A DNA stretch of 8,062 bases from Flavobacteriaceae bacterium (GTDB taxonomy: Bacteria; Bacteroidota; Bacteroidia; Flavobacteriales; Flavobacteriaceae): positions 1 to 8,062 of the forward strand of contig JAUXCI010000111.1 in the NCBI GenBank assembly GCA_030618945.1. Direction: 5' to 3'. This document shows positions 1 to 6,808 of this stretch, one piece after another; position 1 is the stretch's first letter, and the number at the start of each line of letters is the position of its first letter. Position numbers and translations under genes: made by a program. The notes under the pieces are model-generated. The model saw only the letters and a list, made by a program, of their open reading frames with translations, had not been told where the DNA came from and did no database searches.

Positions 1-1983
1 ATTGAAAGACTAGATATTACCGGGGAGAAACAGATTAACCATATCTCTGAATTTGAAAATAGTCTTTACTTATCTACGCCTTTTGGCATTGTTTCATATG
101 ACATTGTTAATTTGAACTTTGGGGATACTTATTATATTGATGAAAACTCTAGTCCGGTTTTTGTCAATGAAACTGCGATTTTGGATGAGACCATTTATGC
201 AGTTACAGAAAAAGGAATTTATTCGGCTGATATAAAAGATCCGAATCTGATTGATTATAACAATTGGTTGCAGCCAGAAGGAGCCCTTTTGGGCAACTTT
301 TTATCTATAGATATCTTTAATGATAGAATTTATACTTCCCGATCAAGTACTTTATATGAATTGGTTTCAATTGATGAATTACAAATAAGGGGAAATTACA
401 GTCAAACCATTCTCAATATTAGATCCTCAGATGAATTAATATCCATTAGTTTAAAGAACAGCGCCATTGTATTAGATAAAAGCTTGACTCAGGTATACGA
501 AGCAAAACCTACGAGTGAACACAATTTTTCTCTGCACACTGCATATGCAATAAATCAGGAGGTTTTTTTGGGCACCGAAAGTTATGGCATCTTACAACAA
601 ACATTTTTTGCACCTGTTTATCAGGAAATTCACCCCGAAGGCCCTACATCAAATCAGGTGTTTTCAATAGGCGTTGAAAAAAATAATCTTTGGGTCGTTT
701 ACGGCGGGTATGATATCGCTTATACGCCTCTTTCTAAAAGGCTTGGTTATGATCATTATAACGGATCGGTCCTAGACGGAAACTTATGGACCAATAAAGT
801 CTACGATCCTTCATTTCCAGCCAGAGACCTGGTCAATATCACCTTTGATCCTGCTGTGGAGAATATGGTTTATATCAGTTCATGGGGTAGTGGTATGCTG
901 GTCGTAGAAAATGACGAAGCCAAAGTTATATGGGATGATAGCAATAGTGGGCTGGAAGATCTGTACCCGGAGGGATCAAATGATTCGAGCATTAGGGTTA
1001 ACGGTTCCGCCTTTGACAACAGGGGTAATTTTTGGATAAGCAATGCTTGGGTACCTAACAGATTAAAAAAATTAGAGACAAATGGTAATTGGAAAAGTTT
1101 TGATCTTAGTTCCATTATGACAAATCCAGCTTTTGGCTTATCTGAGCTGGTGATTGATAAATCAGGGAGTATTTGGATGGGCTCGAGAAGAAATGGCGCC
1201 TTGGTATACAATGAATCAGGAGACAGAAAAAGAGCATTGATCACCGAAGCTACCAAAGGCTCCTTGCCCGACTTAAATGTAAGAACTCTGGCAGTTGACA
1301 GAAACAACAGGATTTGGATAGGAACTCAAAAAGGACTTGTAGTTTACGCTGATGCGGCTGGATTGTTTGAGGCTAGTATTTATGATGCTCAACCAGTAAT
1401 AGTTGAAGATAACGGTGTCCCCAAAAAACTTCTTGGTGATCAACCCGTTAATTCAATAGCTATTGATGGCGCCCAAAATAAATGGTTCGGAACTGATACG
1501 GGAGGTGTGCTCGGAACGAATCCCTCAGGAAGTGAAACCCTGTACATTTTTAATAAAGACAATTCACCCCTTCCTTCAAATCGGGTTTTAAAAATTAAGG
1601 TTGATGACAGTACTGGAAAAGTCTATTTTGCCACCGATATGGGAATTGTTGCCTTCAATAGTAACGTTGCACCTTTTGGTGAAAGTTTGGAAGAAGTCTA
1701 TGCTTTTCCTAATCCGGCCAAAAAAGAACATGAGTTTATTACAATAGACGGAAGGAATGGAACCCATCTTCCTAAGGGCACGAATGTAAAAATTCTGGAT
1801 ACTTCAGGGAGGTTGGTTTATGAAACAAATGTTGAAATAGGTCAGGAGTTAAAGGGAGGTAAGGTAGTTTGGAATAAAACCAATCTGGGAGGCAAAATAG
1901 TTGCTTCTGGAATATACATCGTGCTTTTAACAAGTCCGGATCAATCCGAATCCTCATCTACAAAAATTGCCATCATCAATTAA
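1..1983 (+). CDS. porZ: PorZ-like type IX secretion protein: beta-propeller plus C-terminal sorting-type domain (5' end missing)
   Basis: The frame is open from base 1, so the gene starts before the window; 660 codons are visible. The TTG at 112 lies inside this open frame and is not a credible start. The body has repeated propeller-blade motifs of the two-component-regulator-propeller type: NFWISNAW (about 1027-1050), SIWMGSRRNGALVY (about 1168-1209), RIWIGTQKGLVVY (about 1309-1347), KWFGTDTGG (about 1480-1506) and KVYFATDMGIVAF (about 1618-1656). From about 1690 to the stop there is a domain like the T9SS type A sorting domain, with FPNPA at 1705-1719, VKILDTSGRLVY, a GIYIVLL strand and a final KIAIIN. 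This order, propellers then CTD, is that of PorZ. In Porphyromonas gingivalis PorZ sits on the cell surface with PorU, PorV and PorQ, binds anionic LPS and passes it to the PorU sortase. Position before recO also fits my recollection of flavobacterial gene order. It could instead be another propeller protein with a cleaved CTD. The signal peptide cannot be checked because the start is outside. Confidence 0.78.
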   Translation: MERLDITGEKQINHISEFENSLYLSTPFGIVSYDIVNLNFGDTYYIDENSSPVFVNETAILDETIYAVTEKGIYSADIKDPNLIDYNNWLQPEGALLGNFLSIDIFNDRIYTSRSSTLYELVSIDELQIRGNYSQTILNIRSSDELISISLKNSAIVLDKSLTQVYEAKPTSEHNFSLHTAYAINQEVFLGTESYGILQQTFFAPVYQEIHPEGPTSNQVFSIGVEKNNLWVVYGGYDIAYTPLSKRLGYDHYNGSVLDGNLWTNKVYDPSFPARDLVNITFDPAVENMVYISSWGSGMLVVENDEAKVIWDDSNSGLEDLYPEGSNDSSIRVNGSAFDNRGNFWISNAWVPNRLKKLETNGNWKSFDLSSIMTNPAFGLSELVIDKSGSIWMGSRRNGALVYNESGDRKRALITEATKGSLPDLNVRTLAVDRNNRIWIGTQKGLVVYADAAGLFEASIYDAQPVIVEDNGVPKKLLGDQPVNSIAIDGAQNKWFGTDTGGVLGTNPSGSETLYIFNKDNSPLPSNRVLKIKVDDSTGKVYFATDMGIVAFNSNVAPFGESLEEVYAFPNPAKKEHEFITIDGRNGTHLPKGTNVKILDTSGRLVYETNVEIGQELKGGKVVWNKTNLGGKIVASGIYIVLLTSPDQSESSSTKIAIIN

Positions 1984-1995
1984 TTTTCCCAAAAA

Positions 1996-2721
1996 ATGAT
2001 GATCAAAACAAAAGCGATAGTATTGACTTCCCTTAAATATGGGGAGGCAGATCTTATTGTGAAATGTTTGACGGAGGAAGGGGTAAAGTCCTATCTTCTG
2101 AGAAGGATTTTAAGCGGACGGTCTAAAAAATTAAAACCTGGATATTTTCAAGCCCTAAGTCAGTTAGATATTTCAGCTATTCATAACAACAAAGGAAACC
2201 TGAACAGCATAAGTGAAGTGAAGATTTCTTATTTATACCAAACGGTGGGCATTGATATTTATAAACAATCCATTGCCCTTTTTCTAGCGGAGGTTTTGGC
2301 CTATGCTCTAAGGGAGGAGGAAAATAATCCAAACCTTTTTGAATACATTGAAACCGCTTTTAAATGGCTGGATAGTCACGACACCTTTGCAAATTTTCAT
2401 TTGGTGTTTTTATTGCAATTAACAAAGTACTTGGGCTTCTATCCGGACATAAAAAATCATACTGTAAATTTCTTCGATCTCGAGGAAGGCTCCTTTAGTA
2501 ATTTTAAACCGGTAAGGAATTATGTTAGTGGCAAGGAATTAATTTTATTCAAATCATTAATCGGCATAAAATTTGATGATATGGTAGCATTAAAATGGAA
2601 TTCCGTAAACCGACAAGCTATTTTGGATGTATTATTAGTCTACTATGGATTCCATTTGCCAGGATTTAAAAAACCACGATCATTAAAAGTATTAAAAGAG
2701 GTATTTAATGAAAATTCTTAA
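1996..2721 (+). CDS. recO: DNA repair and recombination mediator RecO
   Basis: This 241-residue protein matches RecO in length and layout. RecO works in the cytoplasm with RecF and RecR, loading RecA onto SSB-coated single-stranded DNA and annealing strands in the RecFOR pathway. The N-terminal part (about residues 1-80) has the RecO OB-fold signature: KTKAIVLTSLKYGEADLIVK followed by a KSYLLRRIL strand and the basic GRSKKLKPGYFQAL segment. The rest is a helical domain with the typical LTKYLGFYPD segment near residues 142-151. There is only one cysteine (Cys24), so the four-cysteine zinc site found in some RecO proteins is absent. Translation could start at ATG 1996 or ATG 1999; both give the family N-terminus, and I kept the longer. 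It begins 12 bases after the porZ-like stop and its last 14 bases overlap the receptor gene, so it is probably the middle cistron of an operon. Confidence 0.95.
   Translation: MMIKTKAIVLTSLKYGEADLIVKCLTEEGVKSYLLRRILSGRSKKLKPGYFQALSQLDISAIHNNKGNLNSISEVKISYLYQTVGIDIYKQSIALFLAEVLAYALREEENNPNLFEYIETAFKWLDSHDTFANFHLVFLLQLTKYLGFYPDIKNHTVNFFDLEEGSFSNFKPVRNYVSGKELILFKSLIGIKFDDMVALKWNSVNRQAILDVLLVYYGFHLPGFKKPRSLKVLKEVFNENS
2694..2701 (+). promoter_or_regulatory. Ribosome binding site for the TonB-dependent receptor, inside recO
   Basis: AAAAGAGG lies in the last codons of recO, six bases before ATG 2708. This is a better Shine-Dalgarno match than those seen before the other genes here. It fixes the receptor start at 2708, where the product opens with a clear signal peptide. 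The start lies within recO, so translation of the two is probably coupled. Confidence 0.55.
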
Positions 2722-5161
2722 TGCTGTCTTAATTGTCCTTATAGGGCATTTTTCATATGCGCAAAAATGTGTAGTTGTGGATAAGGATACTGAGTTTCCC
2801 ATCAAAAATGTAATGATCAGCAATGAAGCCGGGACAAAATCAGTTGTATCTGACAGAAATGGAATTTTTGACCTTGCAGTTTTTGATGAAATGGATTTAC
2901 TTACATTCACTCACGTAAGCTATGTAGAATTTGAGTTGATCAAAAAGCAAATCAAAAAAGATTTTACTACCATATTTCTTCAATATAAAGCGGAATTACT
3001 AAAGGAAGTGTTTTTATCGGCAGATAAAGGAGACGTTGATAGATCCAGAATAGCCGAAGAAATAGCCGTTTATTCGAGTAAGGAAATCCAAAATTCGGTG
3101 CCTCAAACTTCTGCTGACATGCTCGCTAACATTCCCGCAGTAAAAGTTCAGAAAACTCAGTTTGGCGGGGGTAGCCCTGTTTTGAGAGGAATGGAGGCAA
3201 ATAGAATTTTGCTGGTTGTAGATGGAGTAAGGATGAATAATGCAATATACAGAAAGGGCCATTTACAAAATTCCATCACCGTTGCGCCTAGTACGCTGGA
3301 TAAAACTGAGGTGATTTTTGGACCCTCATCCGTGATCTATGGTTCTGATGCTCTTGGTGGTGTGATCCATTTTTATACAAGGAAACCTCAAATATCCGAA
3401 AGACCCAATGTTAATGTTGAGTTTATGGCGAGATATAGCACCGTTAACAATGAAAACACCTTTAATGCCGCTGTGGAATTACAATTAAAAAAGCTGGCCT
3501 CATTTACGAGCATAACCCGCAGTCAGTTTGGTGATTTAAAAATGGGAGACTTTCGGCGTCACGGATTTGATGACTGGGGTTTACAATTCGAATATTCGGA
3601 CAATACGGATACCTATTACAATCCTGATCCCGTCCTAAATGATGATGCAAGTAAACAAAGGAATGTAGGTTATACTCAAACAGATTTTATGCAAAAGCTT
3701 TTTGTTCCTTTGAAGCAGAACAATGATCTGATGTTCAATTTACAATATTCTACTTCTTCGCAGATAAACAGATTTGACAAACTTACCGAAAGAAGTGAAA
3801 GAGAATTAAAATATGCTGAATGGTATTATGGACCCCAGGACCGTTTTTTATTTTCCACACAATACAATATGAATCCAAATAAAAAATGGATGGAAAGAGG
3901 TTCCTTTACTGCCGCATATCAGCAAATAAAAGAGTCTCGCGTCCAAAGACAATTTTCAAGCTTTGACCGGTCTTATCAATTTGAAAATGTGGATGTTTAT
4001 AGTATTAATGGAGATTTTACTACAAATTTGGATACGGATATCTCTAGAAATTTTGGATACGGATTTGAAGTAGCGTATAATGATGTAAACTCTACTTCAA
4101 AAGGGGAAGTACTAGACGTTGTTGGAAATCAAATCATTGGAGTTAAGGACTATTACCAGGTACAAACAAGATACCCAGACGGGGGAAGCAGTTATTTGAG
4201 TTCAGCTATTTACGCAAGTTATAGACAGGATATTGGAAAGAAATCTACACTGAACACGGGGATTCGATTAACCAATACGATATTAAATGCTAAATGGGTT
4301 GACACCACTTATATGACCTTACCTGATATGGATATCAGAAACAGAAATACTGCGGTAACGGCCACTGTTGGCTATGTTTTTATACCAAATGTGAATTGGA
4401 AGGTAAATGGAGTATTATCTTCAGGATTTAGATCTCCGAATATTGATGATATTGGAAAAATAAGAGAAAAGAGAGGTGATGTAACCGTTCCAAATACTGA
4501 TCTCCAACCCGAATTTGCGTATAATTTTGAGGCTAGTGCCCTAAAATATTTTGACAAGAAAAGAACTCATATCGGATTTACAACCTATTATACGCTTCTC
4601 AATAATTATATTGCTAGGGGACCCTACGAAATAGATGGACAATCAAAAATCTATTATAATGGAGAATTGAGCAATGTTGTTGCAAACATCAATATGGGGA
4701 ATGCTTACCTTATCGGAGGAACATTTCTTTTTAAGGCCCAGTTATCTAACAACTGGAATACTCGTGGATCACTTACCTATACTAAGGGAGACACATATGA
4801 TACCAAAGAGCCCATGTCATCTGTTCCACCCTTATTTGGAAATATTGAATTAAACTATGTCAGAAACAGGGTCGAAACGGGTGTCAACCTGATTTATAAT
4901 GGAAGGAAGAAGGCTGACCAATATAATATTACTGAAGGCATTGATAATATTGAAGAAACACCTTATGTACTAGCAGAACAAGCCTATTATGGAAGCCCTT
5001 CATGGTATACCTTAAATTATTATATGAGGTTCAAAACGTCTAAATACATTGACCTTTTGTTTAATGTTGACAATATTATGGACTACCATTATAAAGAATT
5101 CGCATCCGCGATCAGCGCTCCGGGAAGAAATTTTTCGTTTACAATTATTGGTTCTTTTTAG
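2708..5161 (+). CDS. TonB-dependent outer-membrane receptor with N-terminal carboxypeptidase-D-like domain
   Basis: This 817-residue protein is a complete TonB-dependent transporter, which takes up a bound ligand across the outer membrane using energy passed on by TonB-ExbBD. Residues 1-18 form a signal peptide (hydrophobic core AVLIVLIG, cleavage expected after SYA before QK). Residues about 20-95 are a carboxypeptidase-regulatory-like beta sandwich (PIKNVMI, SDRNGIFDL). A linker with LKEVFLSADK follows at 98-107. The plug spans about 118-228, with VPQTSADMLANIPAVKV, the VLRGMEANRILLVVDGVRMN segment and the IFGPSSVIYGSDALGGVIHF segment. The rest is the barrel, rich in alternating aromatic strands and ending FSFTIIGSF with terminal Phe. 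The plug resembles receptors of the heme/HmuR and siderophore group. In the barrel FRSPN (573-577) and VPNTDLQPE (594-602) occupy the places of the FRAP and NPNL boxes of heme receptors, but no histidine lies between them. The ligand is therefore open. It is not a SusC: length is short and no SusD gene follows. Start overlaps recO by 14 bases. Confidence 0.92.
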   Translation: MKILNAVLIVLIGHFSYAQKCVVVDKDTEFPIKNVMISNEAGTKSVVSDRNGIFDLAVFDEMDLLTFTHVSYVEFELIKKQIKKDFTTIFLQYKAELLKEVFLSADKGDVDRSRIAEEIAVYSSKEIQNSVPQTSADMLANIPAVKVQKTQFGGGSPVLRGMEANRILLVVDGVRMNNAIYRKGHLQNSITVAPSTLDKTEVIFGPSSVIYGSDALGGVIHFYTRKPQISERPNVNVEFMARYSTVNNENTFNAAVELQLKKLASFTSITRSQFGDLKMGDFRRHGFDDWGLQFEYSDNTDTYYNPDPVLNDDASKQRNVGYTQTDFMQKLFVPLKQNNDLMFNLQYSTSSQINRFDKLTERSERELKYAEWYYGPQDRFLFSTQYNMNPNKKWMERGSFTAAYQQIKESRVQRQFSSFDRSYQFENVDVYSINGDFTTNLDTDISRNFGYGFEVAYNDVNSTSKGEVLDVVGNQIIGVKDYYQVQTRYPDGGSSYLSSAIYASYRQDIGKKSTLNTGIRLTNTILNAKWVDTTYMTLPDMDIRNRNTAVTATVGYVFIPNVNWKVNGVLSSGFRSPNIDDIGKIREKRGDVTVPNTDLQPEFAYNFEASALKYFDKKRTHIGFTTYYTLLNNYIARGPYEIDGQSKIYYNGELSNVVANINMGNAYLIGGTFLFKAQLSNNWNTRGSLTYTKGDTYDTKEPMSSVPPLFGNIELNYVRNRVETGVNLIYNGRKKADQYNITEGIDNIEETPYVLAEQAYYGSPSWYTLNYYMRFKTSKYIDLLFNVDNIMDYHYKEFASAISAPGRNFSFTIIGSF

Positions 5162-5244
5162 TTCCTACTAATTTAGCTAAAAAACAAAGATTGTCAAATC
5201 ACAAATTGAAATAAAGCTATTTTTTGAATGAATGAATTTAAATT
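5162..5244. other. Convergent intergenic spacer
   Basis: This 83-base AT-rich spacer lies between the stop codons of the receptor (+) and the lipoprotein gene (-), where transcription from both sides should end. I see only weak structure: a short TAGCT/AGCTA pairing about 40 bases apart followed by six Ts at 5220-5225 on the + strand, and three tandem GAAT units at 5226-5237. None is a convincing intrinsic terminator. Confidence 0.6.
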
Positions 5245-6642
5245 TTAGTCTTCGGCCAAAGCTTCTTGTGCTAAAGGAATGTACCATACATTTTTCTCAA
5301 GATCTATTCCACCTTTCATTTGTTCCTGTACCACCCTGTCAACTACAAATACCCCCTTTGCGGCCATATTATTGAAGTTGTCAATACCATCATTGGAAAA
5401 GTTTTGCCTGGTTCGATGAATATTGAATTTCTCCGAAAACTTTTGACCAAAAGCTTTTTCAACACCTTCTTTGCCAAGCATAAAGCCGAGTAAACCTCCC
5501 CAGGTAGCCGTTGGATTGTCAGAATCCCAACCACTAAGAACCCCAATTTTAATTGTTTCTTTGATATCCCCTTCTCCATATAACAAACTAACAATACTTG
5601 AGGCAAAATTGATACCCCCAGCAAAGCAACCATTACAATAGAGATTTTTAGAAGTGATATCGTATCCGTCTTCCTCGTTCACCTGATACCTTTCATAAAC
5701 TAGGTCTCTTGTTTCCTCCCAGGACAAACCTGTTTCATATTGGTATTTTACAAAATCAAACATTTTGGCCGCATAGGAAGTCTCCGGAATTGAATTCCTT
5801 GCTTCAATAGCCATCCATAAAGTTTGATTTCTAAGTGACTGTTCTTTATCCGCAGCGGATGCAAGCGAGTACATGGTCACATAAAATTCAGAAATCCAAG
5901 CGGCGTCTTCGGCAGCGACGGTACGAATTGGAAGATGCGCCATTTTTAACGCAATATCTGGTCGGGAAGGAGCAAAGAACCCAAAGATTTCTGTTGTTAA
6001 TTGCGCATCGATCATCATATAATTCTCGTTATTATCCGGATGACTTGTCTCAGGCGGGAGCACTCCTTTCATCATAAGGTCAAGAGCTGTTTGATTGGAT
6101 ACCCATAAATAATTTTCTTCTTCAGCCTTGATGTGTTTGATCCAACCATCTCTAATTTGCTCAGGGCTTAATACGCTTGTTTTTTGTGTATACAAAAGGT
6201 GCTGATACATGTATTCAATATCAGTATCGTCATCGGCTCCCCAAATTCCATCTTCTCCTTCCACAACAAAATCAATTGTTGGAGATAAGTCACTGGGAAT
6301 ACCTTCTCCCCAAATACTTGGCTGATCGGGTTTACCCCAGTCCTCACGAGTATAAAAATCACCGGTTTTGACCTCTCCAATATTACCAATTTTGTCCATT
6401 TCGGTCACTAAACCGGTCCAGTTTGCAATACATTGCCCAAGCCAGAATCCATAGAGCTGATTCTTATAATCCACTCTAGAAATGATCATATCAGTAGCTT
6501 GTTTTTCATAGTCAGCGTAAACCAATTCAGGATCTATAAGTTCCGAATAAGGCAGGTCTTGAACAGTGGCTTTTACATTTTCTTTACAGGATGAAAGGAC
6601 TAGCATTAAAGCTATCAAACTAAGGGCAGAAGACTTTATCAT
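5245..6642 (-). CDS. ADP-ribosylglycohydrolase-family lipoprotein, substrate unknown
   Basis: This 465-residue protein is an exported member of the ADP-ribosylglycohydrolase (ARH/DraG) fold family, binuclear-metal enzymes that cleave N- or O-glycosidic bonds to ADP-ribose or related groups. Residues 1-19 form a lipoprotein signal with lipobox LSSC (Cys19), then KEN, so the mature protein is membrane-anchored outside the cytoplasm. Family motifs are in order. Residues 69-81 (GQCIANWTGLVTE) align with the GxAxGDxxGxxxE motif and keep Glu81. ADDDTD at 136-141 matches the TDDT metal motif. GWDSDN at 371-376 matches the C-terminal GGDTDT motif. The four metal-binding Asp positions are kept (138, 139, 373, 375), but the usual Thr residues are Asp137 and Asn376, and GD is AN at 73-74. 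CNGC at 336-339 could form a disulfide in an exported protein. It is longer than cytoplasmic ARH enzymes, with extra segments around residues 85-135. It could be a glycosidase on another ribosyl-type substrate. Start ATG 6642 is chosen because it gives the intact signal peptide; the leader has no clear Shine-Dalgarno. Confidence 0.85.
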   Translation of the reverse strand: MIKSSALSLIALMLVLSSCKENVKATVQDLPYSELIDPELVYADYEKQATDMIISRVDYKNQLYGFWLGQCIANWTGLVTEMDKIGNIGEVKTGDFYTREDWGKPDQPSIWGEGIPSDLSPTIDFVVEGEDGIWGADDDTDIEYMYQHLLYTQKTSVLSPEQIRDGWIKHIKAEEENYLWVSNQTALDLMMKGVLPPETSHPDNNENYMMIDAQLTTEIFGFFAPSRPDIALKMAHLPIRTVAAEDAAWISEFYVTMYSLASAADKEQSLRNQTLWMAIEARNSIPETSYAAKMFDFVKYQYETGLSWEETRDLVYERYQVNEEDGYDITSKNLYCNGCFAGGINFASSIVSLLYGEGDIKETIKIGVLSGWDSDNPTATWGGLLGFMLGKEGVEKAFGQKFSEKFNIHRTRQNFSNDGIDNFNNMAAKGVFVVDRVVQEQMKGGIDLEKNVWYIPLAQEALAED

Positions 6643-6665
6643 TTTAAAAAATATGACTTAAGCTT

Positions 6666-6691
6666 CAAAGATAAGACTTTTATTAGCCAAA
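6666..6691 (-). promoter_or_regulatory. Candidate Bacteroidetes-type promoter for the lipoprotein gene
   Basis: Read on the - strand, TATCTTTG at 6673-6666 fits the Bacteroidetes -7 consensus TANNTTTG exactly and ends 23 bases before the ATG at 6642. A TTTG at 6691-6688 could be the -33 element, but the gap is 14 bases, shorter than the usual 17 to 23. The site also lies downstream of the terminator of the preceding gene, where an independent promoter is needed. Confidence 0.42.
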
Positions 6692-6742
6692 GAATATTTT
6701 TGAATTGGCTTGAATTGATAATTTTAAGCTCAATAATAAAAG

Positions 6743-6785
6743 AAACGATCGCCCTAAAATTATAATGGTTTAAGGACGATCGTTT
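6743..6785 (-). terminator. Intrinsic terminator of the FAD oxidoreductase gene
   Basis: The arms 6743-6755 and 6773-6785 form a 13-base-pair hairpin on the - strand RNA, with a 17-base loop and CGATCG in both arms. The single non-Watson-Crick position (6752 against 6776) is a G-U wobble in - strand RNA but a C-A mismatch in + strand RNA. The stem runs into TTTCTTTTATTATT on the - strand. It begins 23 bases after the stop codon of the oxidoreductase gene. Orientation, tail and position all point to termination of - strand transcription. Confidence 0.82.
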
Positions 6786-6808
6786 AAAAATTAAAGTGCT
6801 TATAAGAA

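Noticed and set aside
112..114. TTG as the start of the first gene
   Set aside because: The frame is open and protein-like back to base 1, and there is no signal peptide after 112, so the true start is upstream of the window.
870..1307. 145-codon open frame on the - strand
   Set aside because: It lies wholly inside the porZ-like coding frame, its translation shows no family motif, and the + strand frame has clear propeller motifs across the same bases.
5171..5225. Possible intrinsic terminator between the convergent genes
   Set aside because: The best pairing is five bases (TAGCT with AGCTA) across a loop of about 40 bases. The six Ts alone are expected in AT-rich DNA.
5343..5633. 96-codon open frame on the - strand within the lipoprotein gene
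   Set aside because: It is a shifted frame on the same strand as the real gene, which carries the GWDSDN motif in this stretch; no frameshift is needed.
5835..6077. 80-codon open frame on the + strand
   Set aside because: It is antisense to the lipoprotein gene, has no recognisable domain, and sits without a promoter or ribosome site of its own.
6643..6808. Small RNA or riboswitch in the gap between the two - strand genes
   Set aside because: The only strong structure is the hairpin with a T-rich tail, which is explained as a terminator; no other conserved-looking fold is visible.
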